A DNA stretch of 64,000 bases from Xenophilus azovorans DSM 13620. Its GTDB lineage: Bacteria; Pseudomonadota; Gammaproteobacteria; Burkholderiales; Burkholderiaceae_C. The notes beneath the pieces are model-generated. The model did not search any database and was not told where the DNA came from. It worked only from the letters and a program-made list of their open reading frames with translations. Shown piece by piece: positions 8,389-18,658 of this stretch; positions within the stretch are counted from its first letter, which is position 1, and each line of letters begins with the position of its first letter. Location of the stretch: positions 1 through 64,000 of the forward strand of contig NZ_JQKD01000005.1 in the NCBI RefSeq assembly GCF_000745855.1, in the 5' to 3' direction. The position numbers were made by a program, and so were the translations under genes.

Positions 8389-9727
8389 CCCGAACACTCC
8401 CCGACCGCCGCTGATGTCGCTGGACGACGCCCTGGCGCGCCTGCTGTCGCATGCCGCGCCGCTGCCGGGTGCCGACGAGGCCTCGACCTTCGAGGCCGAC
8501 GGCCGCGTGCTGGCTCAGGACCTGGTGGCCGGCCTCACCGTGCCGCCGCGCGACAACAGCGCGATGGACGGCTATGCCGTGCGCAGCGCCGACTGCGCCG
8601 CCGCCAATGCCGTGCTGCAGGTGGCGCAGCGCATCCCCGCCGGCATCGTCGGCCAGCCGCTGGCGGCGGGCACGGCGGCGCGCATCTTCACCGGCGCCCA
8701 GGTTCCCGACGGCGCCGACGCCGTGGTGATGCAGGAGGACGCCGAGGCGCTGCCGGCCGAGGACGGCGCGCAGGGCCTGGGCCGCGTGCGCATCCGCCAG
8801 ACGCCGGCGGCCGGCCAGCACATCCGCCGCGCCGGCGAGGACGTGCAGGCCGGCAGCGTGGTGCTGTCCCGCGGCACCCGCCTCACGCCGCAGGCCCTCG
8901 GCCTGGCGGCCAGCATCGGCTTCGCCAGGCTGCCGCTGGCACCGCGCCCGCGCGTGGCGCTGTTGTCGACCGGCGACGAACTGGTCATGCCCGGCGACGT
9001 GCCGCCGGAGCAGATGCCGCCCGGCGCCATCTACAACTCCAACCGCTTCTTCATGCGCGCGCTGCTGCAGCGCCTGGGCTGCGAGGTGCAGGACCTGGGC
9101 CTGGTGCCCGACCGGCTCGACGCCACGCTGGCGGCGCTGAGCGCCGCTGCCGCGCGCAACGACGTGGTCATCACCACCGGCGGCGTCTCGGTCGGCGAGG
9201 AGGACCACGTGCGCGCCGCGGTGGAGACGCTGGGCACGCTGGAGCTGTGGTCCGTTGCGATGAAGCCCGGCAAGCCTTTCGCTTACGGCTCGATTGCGAG
9301 GCAATCGAGCCGGCGCGATGCGCCGAGTGTGGGCACCCCCCCTGTGCCCCCCCGCCAAGCGGGGGGGGGCATGGACGTCTCGATGGCCTGTCACGTCTGC
9401 GGCCTGCCCGGCAACCCCGTCTCCAGCTTCATGACCTTCATGCTGCTGGTGCGCCCCTTCCTGCTGGCGCTGCAGGGTGCCGTCGCCCTCGCGCCGCCGT
9501 CCTTCGAGATGCGGGCCGATTTCGACCTGCCGCGCGCCGACCGGCGCCGCGAGTTCCTGCGCGTGCGCTGCAATACCGAGGGTGGGCTGGACCTGTTCCC
9601 CAACCAGAGTTCGGGCGTGCTGACCTCCACCGTGTGGGGCGACGGCGTGATCGACCATCCAGCCGGCCGGACCATCGCCCGCGGCGACAGCGTGCGCTTC
9701 ATCCCCTTCGCGGGTTGGCTGGGATGA
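8381..9727 (+). CDS. moeA: Molybdopterin molybdenumtransferase MoeA with an internal in-frame insertion
   Basis: The 448-residue enzyme inserts molybdate into adenylylated molybdopterin. Family motifs are present: DNSAMDGYAV, GAQVPDGADAVVMQE, STGDEL, TTGGVSVGEEDH, MKPGKPFA and GLPGNPVSS. Between G303 (FAYG) and G341 (GLPG) there are 37 residues, against 8 at this place in E. coli MoeA. The extra ~29 residues are Arg/Pro/Gly/Ser-rich and are encoded by three consecutive hairpins (9287-9371). The reading frame is kept. The insertion lies in a loop just before a strongly conserved active-site segment, so function may be tolerated or impaired. It overlaps mobB upstream and moaD (ATGA) downstream. 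Confidence 0.92.
   Translation: MADPNTPRPPLMSLDDALARLLSHAAPLPGADEASTFEADGRVLAQDLVAGLTVPPRDNSAMDGYAVRSADCAAANAVLQVAQRIPAGIVGQPLAAGTAARIFTGAQVPDGADAVVMQEDAEALPAEDGAQGLGRVRIRQTPAAGQHIRRAGEDVQAGSVVLSRGTRLTPQALGLAASIGFARLPLAPRPRVALLSTGDELVMPGDVPPEQMPPGAIYNSNRFFMRALLQRLGCEVQDLGLVPDRLDATLAALSAAAARNDVVITTGGVSVGEEDHVRAAVETLGTLELWSVAMKPGKPFAYGSIARQSSRRDAPSVGTPPVPPRQAGGGMDVSMACHVCGLPGNPVSSFMTFMLLVRPFLLALQGAVALAPPSFEMRADFDLPRADRRREFLRVRCNTEGGLDLFPNQSSGVLTSTVWGDGVIDHPAGRTIARGDSVRFIPFAGWLG
9287..9371. repeat. Three-hairpin mosaic repeat inserted inside moeA
   Basis: Hairpin 1 (9287-9311) has perfect 11-bp arms GGCTCGATTGC/GCAATCGAGCC with a 3-base loop. Hairpin 2 (9312-9324) is GGCGC-GAT-GCGCC. Hairpin 3 (9345-9371) pairs TGCCCCCCC with a G-run ending in CA. 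This architecture resembles the intergenic GC-hairpin repeats elsewhere in the window (20.5, 35.5 and 41.1 kb) but here it sits inside a coding sequence and preserves the frame. Confidence 0.75.
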
Positions 9728-9975
9728 AGTTGACGGTGCGCTACTTCGCCTCGGTGCGCGAGGCCCTGGGCCGCGACAGCGAGGCCGTGCAGACCGACGC
9801 TGCCACGCTGGGCGCGCTGCGCGATGAACTGATCGCCCGCGGCGAACCCTACGCCGGGACGCTGGCGCGCGGCCGGGCCGTGCGCATGGCGCTGGACCAG
9901 GTCATGAGCACGGATGCGGCCGTGCTGCGCGAAGGGGCGGAGGTCGCCTTCTTCCCGCCGGTGACCGGCGGCTGA
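9724..9975 (+). CDS. moaD: Molybdopterin synthase sulfur-carrier subunit MoaD
   Basis: The 83-residue ubiquitin-like protein carries a thiocarboxylate on its C-terminal Gly-Gly (PPVTGG) and passes sulfur to precursor Z with MoaE. The start MKLTVRYFASVREALG is typical. Its ATG overlaps the moeA stop (ATGA). Its partner gene moaE is not adjacent but 2.25 kb downstream, beyond two minus-strand genes. Confidence 0.95.
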   Translation: MKLTVRYFASVREALGRDSEAVQTDAATLGALRDELIARGEPYAGTLARGRAVRMALDQVMSTDAAVLREGAEVAFFPPVTGG

Positions 9976-9976
9976 T

Positions 9977-11002
9977 TCAGGCGCCGGCAGGCGGTTCGAC
10001 CGCCGGACCGAAAGCGACAAGGACATCGTCCGCCTCGCCGTCGCCTGCGAGGAATTCGACGTCCACATGCTGCCCCAGGTTCACCGGCGCGGTGCGGCGG
10101 CCTCCGGGGCAGATCAGCACGCCGCCGACGCGATACCAGTGGCGCGCGGGCCGGTGCTTGCCGCCGGGCGGCGTGCGCAAGCACTCGGTCACCGGCCCGG
10201 TGAGCGTCGCCAGCCGCAACCCGCGGCCGGCCCGGCGCCGGACCTGCAGCCAGCCCAGCACGGCGATCGCGCCGCAGGTGAGCAGGCCGATTGCCAGCGT
10301 GAGGCCGAGCCCGCCGGCATCGAAGCCGTCCGCGAAGGCCAGGGGCAGCGTGCCCGCCGGCAGCGCCAGCGCGAGCACCAGGATCAGTTCGCGCGCATGC
10401 CAGGCGGCGCGGCGATGGTCCCCGTCTTCCGAGGGGCGGGAGCGGCGCCTGGCAGGCGCCTCGGGATAGTGCGCCTCCAGCAGCAGGCCCTGCTGCGGCG
10501 CGATCGGCAGCCAGTGCAGCGCGACCTCCGTGCCGGCGAGGTGCTGGAGCCGGTCGATGCGCTGCATCGGTGCCAGGCCGGGCCCGTCGAAAGGGCCGGC
10601 CAGCGGCCAGAGGTGCAGTACCTCGCCGTCGACGGTGTAGCGCAGACCGCCCTCGCCGGCGGCTTCCAGGGTGTGCAGATGTCCGTGCGTCACCTGCTTG
10701 GCGCCGTCCGCCAGCGCCTCGGCCAGCGGCCGCCACAGGCGCGTACGCTGCCTGAGCAGCTTGCGCAGCAGGAGGCAGGCGAAGAGCAGCACCGTGGCCA
10801 GCATGGCGGCCAGGACGATGCGGTCGCTGCCCGCGGGGCGCCCGTGCAGTGCCAGGCCCAGTGGCGCGCAGCCGGCCAGCAGCGCGATGGCGCCGCCGAT
10901 GCCGAAGCGCGCCTCCAGGCGCCCGCTGGACAGGACGTGGCGCAGCGCACGCAGGTTGTCGGGCGAAAGCGGGGCGGACTGGGCGGCTGGCACGCGCGGC
11001 AT
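9977..11002 (-). CDS. Unrecognised four-helix membrane protein
   Basis: I do not recognise this 341-residue protein. Two hydrophobic segments lie near residues 35-55 and 63-85, followed by a ~115-residue soluble stretch with DGEVLHLWPLAGPF and WLPIAPQQGLLLEAHY. Two more membrane helices (LILVLALALPAGTLPLAF and the TLAIGLLTCGAIAVL region) precede a soluble C-terminus rich in Arg/Gly. The pattern suggests an inner-membrane protein with a large loop, perhaps sensory or structural. It converges on moaD with one base between them and lies 31 bases after the dapA-like gene, likely in the same transcript. Confidence 0.6.
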   Translation of the reverse strand: MPRVPAAQSAPLSPDNLRALRHVLSSGRLEARFGIGGAIALLAGCAPLGLALHGRPAGSDRIVLAAMLATVLLFACLLLRKLLRQRTRLWRPLAEALADGAKQVTHGHLHTLEAAGEGGLRYTVDGEVLHLWPLAGPFDGPGLAPMQRIDRLQHLAGTEVALHWLPIAPQQGLLLEAHYPEAPARRRSRPSEDGDHRRAAWHARELILVLALALPAGTLPLAFADGFDAGGLGLTLAIGLLTCGAIAVLGWLQVRRRAGRGLRLATLTGPVTECLRTPPGGKHRPARHWYRVGGVLICPGGRRTAPVNLGQHVDVEFLAGDGEADDVLVAFGPAVEPPAGA

Positions 11003-11033
11003 TGTGCCGGGGCATGGCGCGGGCGCGCGGCGC

Positions 11034-11921
11034 TCACTGGACGGGCACGCGGGCCAGCAGCCCGGCCAGGCGCCGGGCGAGCGCCTCCGAGGCGCACGTC
11101 ATCGGTGCGCGCAGCTCGTTCGCCATCTCGCCCTGCTGCGCCAGCAGCGCCTTGAGCGGGCCCGGGTTGGGCTCGGCGAAGAGGGCGTCCACCAGCGGCT
11201 GCAGGGGCTGCCACAGCCGGCGTGCCTCGGCCAGGCGGCCTTCGCGCAGCAGCGCGACCATGTGGGCCCAGCGCGCCGTGTGCAGGTGCGCGCTGGCCGC
11301 GATGGCGCCCGCGCCGCCTTCGGCCAGCGTGGCGAAGACCTGCGCGTCCTCGCCTGCCAGCACCTGCAGGCGTCCGTCGGCGATCAGGGCGCGGGTCTTG
11401 CCGGCATCGCCGCCGCAGTCCTTCACCGCCACGATGCGCGGGTGCGCCGCGAGCGCCAGCAGCGTGTCGGGTGCGATCGTGACGCCCGTGCGGTACGGGA
11501 TGTCGTAGAGCAGCACCGGCACGGCGCTCGCGTCGGCGATGGCCTCGAACCAGGCCAGCAAGCCGGCCTGCGAGGGGCGGATGTAGCTCGGCGCGGACAC
11601 CAGCAGGCCGGCCACGCTGCCTGGGCCGAAGCGGCGCACGCGCTCGAGCATCCGGCCCATGTGCTGGCCGGACAAGCCCATGACACGGGGCACGGCGGGC
11701 GCCGCTGCCGCCACCGTTTCCAGCACGGCGGCCTGTTCCGCCTCGTCCAGCGCGGCCGCTTCGCCGGTGGAGCCGCAGACGACGAAGCCCGCGATGCCCT
11801 GTGCGGCCAGCCGCCGGCACAGGGCGGCGAGGGCATCGTGATCGACCTGGCCGCCGCGCAAGGGCGTGACCAGCGGGATCCAGAGGCCGGAGAAGTCGGC
11901 CGGGGAAGGTGGGTGGGACAT
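11034..11921 (-). CDS. dapA: Dihydrodipicolinate synthase / N-acetylneuraminate lyase family protein
   Basis: The ~295-residue TIM-barrel class I aldolase has the Schiff-base lysine in VKDCGGD, the tyrosine in YDIPYRTG and the carboxylate-binding GSTGE loop (Ser replacing the first Thr of the E. coli GTTGE). DapA condenses pyruvate with aspartate semialdehyde; other members are pyruvate lyases of different specificity. Its place next to no lysine gene leaves specificity open. ATG 11921 (MSHPPSPADF) is chosen over 11939 because AAAGGAA lies upstream. It interrupts the moaD-moaE order together with the downstream membrane-protein gene. Confidence 0.82.
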   Translation of the reverse strand: MSHPPSPADFSGLWIPLVTPLRGGQVDHDALAALCRRLAAQGIAGFVVCGSTGEAAALDEAEQAAVLETVAAAAPAVPRVMGLSGQHMGRMLERVRRFGPGSVAGLLVSAPSYIRPSQAGLLAWFEAIADASAVPVLLYDIPYRTGVTIAPDTLLALAAHPRIVAVKDCGGDAGKTRALIADGRLQVLAGEDAQVFATLAEGGAGAIAASAHLHTARWAHMVALLREGRLAEARRLWQPLQPLVDALFAEPNPGPLKALLAQQGEMANELRAPMTCASEALARRLAGLLARVPVQ

Positions 11922-12227
11922 GTCGGGGTTCCTTTGCAAAGACGCGTGACGATGACCGATGGGGGTCCATCGGCGGACGGGCGCAGTGCGATGCAGGGAA
12001 GGCCGACCAGGGCGGGTGGCTGTCCGCGGCTCCGTCGCTCATCCGACGACGGAACCGCAGCTCCGGTCAGACGAGCTGGGGTTTTTCGGCTTTGGCCGCC
12101 GCCGCGCATGCCGGCACCGGGCCTGGGAGGGCCGGCGCGAAGCGCAGTGCGGACGAGCGGAAAGCCATGGGACGAGTCTAGCGTCGGCGCGGCTGCATCC
12201 GTGCGGCGCGGATGCCACAATTTGCCG
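11922..12227. other. 306-base divergent intergenic region (dapA-like / moaE)
   Basis: No convincing gene is seen. On the plus strand a 6-bp stem CAGCTC/GAGCTG followed by GGGTTTTT (about 12058-12090) could be a leader hairpin or weak terminator ahead of moaE. I could not fold a molybdenum-cofactor riboswitch here by eye. Confidence 0.4.
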
Positions 12228-12719
12228 ATGACCCCGTCTCCAGCACCGCGCGTGCGCATCCAGACCCAGGACTTCGACCTCGCCGCCGAAGTCGCCGCGC
12301 TGCGCGCCGGCGATGCGCGCGCAGGCGCCGTGTGCAGCTTCGTCGGCACGGTGCGCGACCGCAGCGACGGGGAGACCGTCGCGGCCATGGAACTGGAGCA
12401 CTACCCCGGCATGACCGAGAAGGCCATCGAGGCCATGATCGACGAGGCGCAGCAGCGCTTCGGCATCCTCGGCGCGCGCGTGGTGCACCGCGTGGGCCCG
12501 CTCCTGCCGCTGGACCAGATCATGATGGTGGCCGTCACCTCGGCCCACCGGGGCGAGGCCTTCCAGGCCTGCGAGTTCCTGATGGACTACCTCAAGACCC
12601 AGGCGCCCTTCTGGAAGAAGGAGTCCACGCCCGAGGGCGCGCGCTGGGTGGACGCGCGCGTGGCCGACGACGAGGCGCTGGCGCGCTGGGGCATCCAGGC
12701 CGCCAACGCGCCGGGCTGA
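12228..12719 (+). CDS. moaE: Molybdopterin synthase catalytic subunit MoaE
   Basis: The 163-residue subunit forms the MoaD2-MoaE2 complex that converts precursor Z to molybdopterin. Signature segments are FVGTVRD, LEHYPGM, HRVGPL, SAHRGEAF and the catalytic-lysine region LKTQAPFWKKE. The ATG at 12228 gives a normal family length. It is separated from moaD by 2.25 kb and ends 9 bases from the convergent acid phosphatase gene. Confidence 0.95.
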   Translation: MTPSPAPRVRIQTQDFDLAAEVAALRAGDARAGAVCSFVGTVRDRSDGETVAAMELEHYPGMTEKAIEAMIDEAQQRFGILGARVVHRVGPLLPLDQIMMVAVTSAHRGEAFQACEFLMDYLKTQAPFWKKESTPEGARWVDARVADDEALARWGIQAANAPG

Positions 12720-12728
12720 AGGGCCGGC

Positions 12729-13571
12729 TCAGGGGGCCAGCCCGGTCGAGGTGCCGAGGGCGGCCGCCTCGGCGGCGCAGCCGGCCGCAGGCGGCACCAG
12801 GCCCCTGGCGCGGGCGTCGGCGACCTCGGCCCTGGCAGCGGCCACCTGGGCCTTGAACACGGCGTTCTCGTGCAGCCGCGCCACGGTGGCCGAGCCCATC
12901 AGGCGGCCGGCCTCGATGTCGCTCTTCCAGTGCACGCCGCAGACGCCGCGGCTCTGGGCGAAGGCGCGGCCGCGCTGCAGCAGCGCGTCGGTGCGGTCGG
13001 GCGCCACTTCCGTCAGCACCAGCGCCCAGGCCCAGCCCAGGGCGGAGTGGCCCGAGGGGTAGGAGCCGTCCTTGCGCAGGGCCGCTTCGTCGTTCGGCGT
13101 GCAGGAGCCGGTGTTGAAGGCCACGAAGGGCCGGGTGCGCTGGTACTTGTCCTTGGCCTTGTAGGTGGACAGGCCGGCGTCGGACAGCGTCCGGCGCAGC
13201 AGCATGTTCAGGTGCGGGGTGTTCCGCTCGGAGATGTCGACGCCCAGCGCGCAAGAGAAATGGCCGGCGGCCTGCGGGAACCGGAGCACGGCATCCTTCG
13301 TGGCCTGTGCGCCGCGCGGGCCGCTGCGCAGGGCGGTCAGGGCGCGGAAGGCCTCGCCGTCGGCGGCCAGCGCGGCCGAGCCTTCCGCCGGCGGCGGCGG
13401 CAGCAGCGCCAGGCTGTCCGGCAGCTCGGCCCGCGCCAGGTAGCCGTTCAGGTAGCCGGAGCCCGGGCGGGACTCGCCCACCTCGGCCACCGTGGTCGGT
13501 GGCGGGGTGGTGCAGGCTGATGAAAGCAGGCAGGCGGCCAGGGTGGCCGCGGGGAGCAGGAAGGGGCGCAT
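12729..13571 (-). CDS. Class A (PAP2-fold) acid phosphatase, predicted lipoprotein
   Basis: The 280-residue protein has a lipoprotein signal with lipobox LSSAC (Cys20), so it is likely anchored in an envelope membrane facing the periplasm. The vanadate-dependent phosphatase signature is complete: K140-x6-R147-P148, PSGH at 172-175, and S207-R208-x5-H214-x3-D218. Such PhoN/PhoC-like enzymes release phosphate from many organic monoesters. The lipid anchor is less usual than the free periplasmic form. It stands alone on the minus strand. Confidence 0.88.
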   Translation of the reverse strand: MRPFLLPAATLAACLLSSACTTPPPTTVAEVGESRPGSGYLNGYLARAELPDSLALLPPPPAEGSAALAADGEAFRALTALRSGPRGAQATKDAVLRFPQAAGHFSCALGVDISERNTPHLNMLLRRTLSDAGLSTYKAKDKYQRTRPFVAFNTGSCTPNDEAALRKDGSYPSGHSALGWAWALVLTEVAPDRTDALLQRGRAFAQSRGVCGVHWKSDIEAGRLMGSATVARLHENAVFKAQVAAARAEVADARARGLVPPAAGCAAEAAALGTSTGLAP

Positions 13572-13668
13572 GGCTTGTCTCCGGATCGCAGTGGTGGCGC
13601 GGCGATGCTATCGGCCGCCACGCCTGCTCCGGCGTAACGGGCGAGACAGGAGACGGGGCGCCGCCCGG

Positions 13669-14667
13669 TTATTGCGGCTGGAAGCCGCTCGCCTTGATGA
13701 TGCCTTCCCAGGTCTGCGTGTAGGTGCGCACGCGGCCGGCGAACTGGCCCTGCGGCTCGTAGGCGACGTTCAGGCCCATGTCGGTCAGCTTCTTCTTCAC
13801 GTCGGGCATGGCCAGCACCTTCTGCAGCGCGGCGCCGAAGCGGTCGACCACGGGCTGGGGCGTGCCCACGGGCGCGAAGATGCCGTACCAGGGGTAGTCG
13901 GTCAGGTTCTGGAAGCCCAGCTCGGTGAAGGTGGGCACGCCGGGCAGCAGCGGGTCGCGCTTGGCGCCGATGGTGGCGACGATGCGCACCTTGCCCTGCT
14001 TCTGGTACTCGATGAAGTCCGGCACCGAGGCGATACCCGAGGAGATCTGGTTGCCCAGCATGTCCGCCGTCATGGGCGCGCTGCCGCGGTAGGGCGCGGC
14101 CTGCACGTCGATGCCGTACTTCTTGGCGATGAGCTGCACCAGGAAGACGGGGATTGAGCCCGGCGCGGGCACGCCGATCGTGTCCTTGCCGCCCTTGGCG
14201 GTCTTCACCCAGTTCACGTACTCCTGCATCGTCTTCGCCGGTGTGGCGCCGGAGACGGCCAGCACGTTGGCGAAGGTGGCGAAGCCGGCCACCGGCGTGA
14301 AGTCGCTGGCCGGGTCGAAGCCGGGGTTGCGGGTCACCTGGGGCAGGATGGAGATGCTGTGGTCGTGGGTCAGGAAGAGGGTGTGGCCGTCGGCGGGCGC
14401 GGCCTTCAACGCCTGCGCCGCGATCTGGCCGCCGGCGCCGGCGCGGTTCTCGACCACCACGTTGGTGCCCAGCTCGTCCTTGAGCTTCTCGGCCAGGACG
14501 CGGGCGATGGCGTCGGAGCCGGCGCCGGCCGGGAAGCCCACCAGCAGGCGGATCGGCGTGCCCGCAGGCTGGGCCGCGGCCAGGCCGGCGGCGGCCAGCA
14601 GCATGCCGGCGGCGAAGGTGCGGCGCAGCAGGCGCGAGGCAAAGGGGAGGGAAGAGGCAAGGGGCAT
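13669..14667 (-). CDS. Bug/TctC-family periplasmic substrate-binding protein (orphan)
   Basis: The 332-residue protein has a signal sequence (RRTFAAGMLLAAAGLAAAQP) and the TctC pattern PIRLLVGFPAGAGSDAIARV, VVVENRAGAGGQIAA, and PGVPTFTELGF. These receptors bind carboxylates or amides for a tripartite tricarboxylate transporter or for signalling. No TctA/TctB gene is near, as for most of the many bug genes in this group. The ATG at 14667 has GGAG nine bases upstream; the frame runs on through clpB antisense, which is not coding. It is divergent from clpB. Confidence 0.9.
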   Translation of the reverse strand: MPLASSLPFASRLLRRTFAAGMLLAAAGLAAAQPAGTPIRLLVGFPAGAGSDAIARVLAEKLKDELGTNVVVENRAGAGGQIAAQALKAAPADGHTLFLTHDHSISILPQVTRNPGFDPASDFTPVAGFATFANVLAVSGATPAKTMQEYVNWVKTAKGGKDTIGVPAPGSIPVFLVQLIAKKYGIDVQAAPYRGSAPMTADMLGNQISSGIASVPDFIEYQKQGKVRIVATIGAKRDPLLPGVPTFTELGFQNLTDYPWYGIFAPVGTPQPVVDRFGAALQKVLAMPDVKKKLTDMGLNVAYEPQGQFAGRVRTYTQTWEGIIKASGFQPQ

Positions 14668-14798
14668 GGGGCGAACTCCGGGAGAAAAGCGCAATGATGC
14701 CGAAATTGCTCGCACGAAACGCGCCCGCCGCGGCCGCAAAGGCGGTTGATCGAGCGCAAGCGCGACCTCCGCCGGCAGCCTTTTGCCCGCCGGCCGGG

Positions 14799-14825
14799 TT
14801 GAATCGTGCTGCGAGGGCCCCATAT
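14799..14825 (+). promoter_or_regulatory. Sigma-32 (RpoH) heat-shock promoter of clpB
   Basis: TTGAA at 14799-14803 and CCCCATAT at 14818-14825 are separated by 14 bases, matching the RpoH consensus CTTGAAA-N11-16-CCCCATNT. The -10 lies about 32 bases before the clpB ATG. Confidence 0.88.
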
Positions 14826-14856
14826 CGGCTGCAATCCCGGAAGTTCCTTCATCACC

Positions 14857-17480
<2,624 letters not shown>

Positions 17481-17481
<1 letters not shown>

Positions 17482-17807
17482 TGGGCATGCTCAACTTCGT
17501 CCTCCGGGTCTTCCTGTTCCTGATGGGGCTGCTCTTCGCGGCCAGCCTGGCGGTGGCGGCGCTGCTGCTGCTGGCCGTGTGGATGGCCCGCCTCGCCTGG
17601 GCGCGGCTCACCGGCAAACCGGTGACGCCCTGGTCGGTGATGTTCGGCCAGCGCTTCGATCCGCGCGCCGGCTTCGAGCGCTTCCGCAGCGCGGCGGCCC
17701 GCCAGGACGCGCCCTCGGCGGCGGACGTGGCCTCGGCGCGGGCGCGCGGCGCCAGCGACAAGGACGTGACCGACGTGCGCGCCCGGCCCGTCACGGGCCG
17801 GGAATGA
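17481..17807 (+). CDS. Small one-helix membrane protein coupled to clpB
   Basis: I do not recognise this 108-residue protein. A single long hydrophobic stretch (about residues 5-38) is followed by a basic, Ala/Arg-rich soluble tail. Its ATG shares one base with the clpB stop (TAATG), so it is translationally coupled and should be heat induced. A role in envelope or membrane-associated proteostasis is conjecture from position only. Confidence 0.7.
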
Positions 17808-17831
17808 CAGGCGCCCGGCGCCGGGCGGCCG

Positions 17832-18614
17832 TCACTTCAGCCATTGGTCTGCGGCCTGCTTGACGGCGCCGCGGCTGTCCAGCAGCTCCCACACGAAGTT
17901 CATCACCCGCAGGTAGTCGGCATCGTCTGCCGGCAGCATGAAGCCCAGGTAGTTCTTGGGCGTGAGCGGCGCGTCGACGAAGGCGGCCGCCAGGCGCGGG
18001 TCGGCCCTGGCGTAGTGCAGGGCCTCGTAGGTCTCGGTGATCATCACGTCGCCCTTGCCCTCGGCGATCAGCGCCGGGATCTCCGCGTTCTTCTCGTGCG
18101 TGCTCACCTGCGCCGCCTTCAGGTGCTCCAGCACGAAGGCCTCGTTGGTGCCGCCCGGGTTCTTGATGACCCGCACGCCGCTCTGGTTGAGCGATTCGGG
18201 GGTGGTGAACTTCGCCTTGTCGGCGGCGCGCACCAGCGCCACCTTGCCGAAGGGCGCGTAGCCCGGCAGCATGGCCACCACGCGCATGCGGGCGACGTTG
18301 CGGGTGATGCCGCCCACGGCGACGTCGAACCTGTCAGCCTGGATGTCCTTGAGCAGGTTGGGCCAGCTGGTGGGCACCCATTCGATGCGCGCGCCCAGCT
18401 CCTTCGCCATGCGCTCGATCAGGTCGACGTCATGGCCGCTGTAGCCGGTGTCGGTCTTGATGGCGAAGGGCCGGTAGTCGCCCGGCGTGCCCACGCGGAT
18501 GACCTTGCTGTCGAGGATGCGGTCCAGCCGCGCGCCGGCGTGGGCGGGGGCTGCGAGCGACAGGCCCAGGGCGAGGGCCGAGGCGGCGAAGGCGAAGCGG
18601 CGGCGGGACAGCAT
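17832..18614 (-). CDS. PheC-like periplasmic protein (cyclohexadienyl dehydratase / solute-binding fold)
   Basis: The 260-residue protein has the type II solute-binding fold and a twin-arginine-like leader (SRRRFAFAAS...). It resembles periplasmic cyclohexadienyl dehydratase PheC more than ordinary amino-acid binders: RLDRILDSKVIRVGTPGDYRPF, VPTSWPNLLKDIQADRFDVAVGGI and NPGGTNEAF all match that family. PheC turns prephenate or arogenate into phenylpyruvate or phenylalanine in the periplasm. The start at 18614 follows GGAG; an ATG at 18662 lacks such a site. It lies 44 bases after the acyl-CoA ligase and may share its transcript. Confidence 0.72.
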   Translation of the reverse strand: MLSRRRFAFAASALALGLSLAAPAHAGARLDRILDSKVIRVGTPGDYRPFAIKTDTGYSGHDVDLIERMAKELGARIEWVPTSWPNLLKDIQADRFDVAVGGITRNVARMRVVAMLPGYAPFGKVALVRAADKAKFTTPESLNQSGVRVIKNPGGTNEAFVLEHLKAAQVSTHEKNAEIPALIAEGKGDVMITETYEALHYARADPRLAAAFVDAPLTPKNYLGFMLPADDADYLRVMNFVWELLDSRGAVKQAADQWLK

Positions 18615-18658
18615 GCGGACTCCATCGGGATGTTGCGACCCGCCCATTCTGGCGCACG

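Noticed and set aside
11034-11921. Assignment as the housekeeping lysine-pathway dapA with certainty
   Set aside because: Family residues fit, but the context is molybdenum-cofactor genes and one loop residue differs, so only a family-level call is safe.
11922-12227. Possible molybdenum-cofactor riboswitch before moaE
   Set aside because: Only one short stem with a T-run could be found; the conserved aptamer segments were not recognisable.
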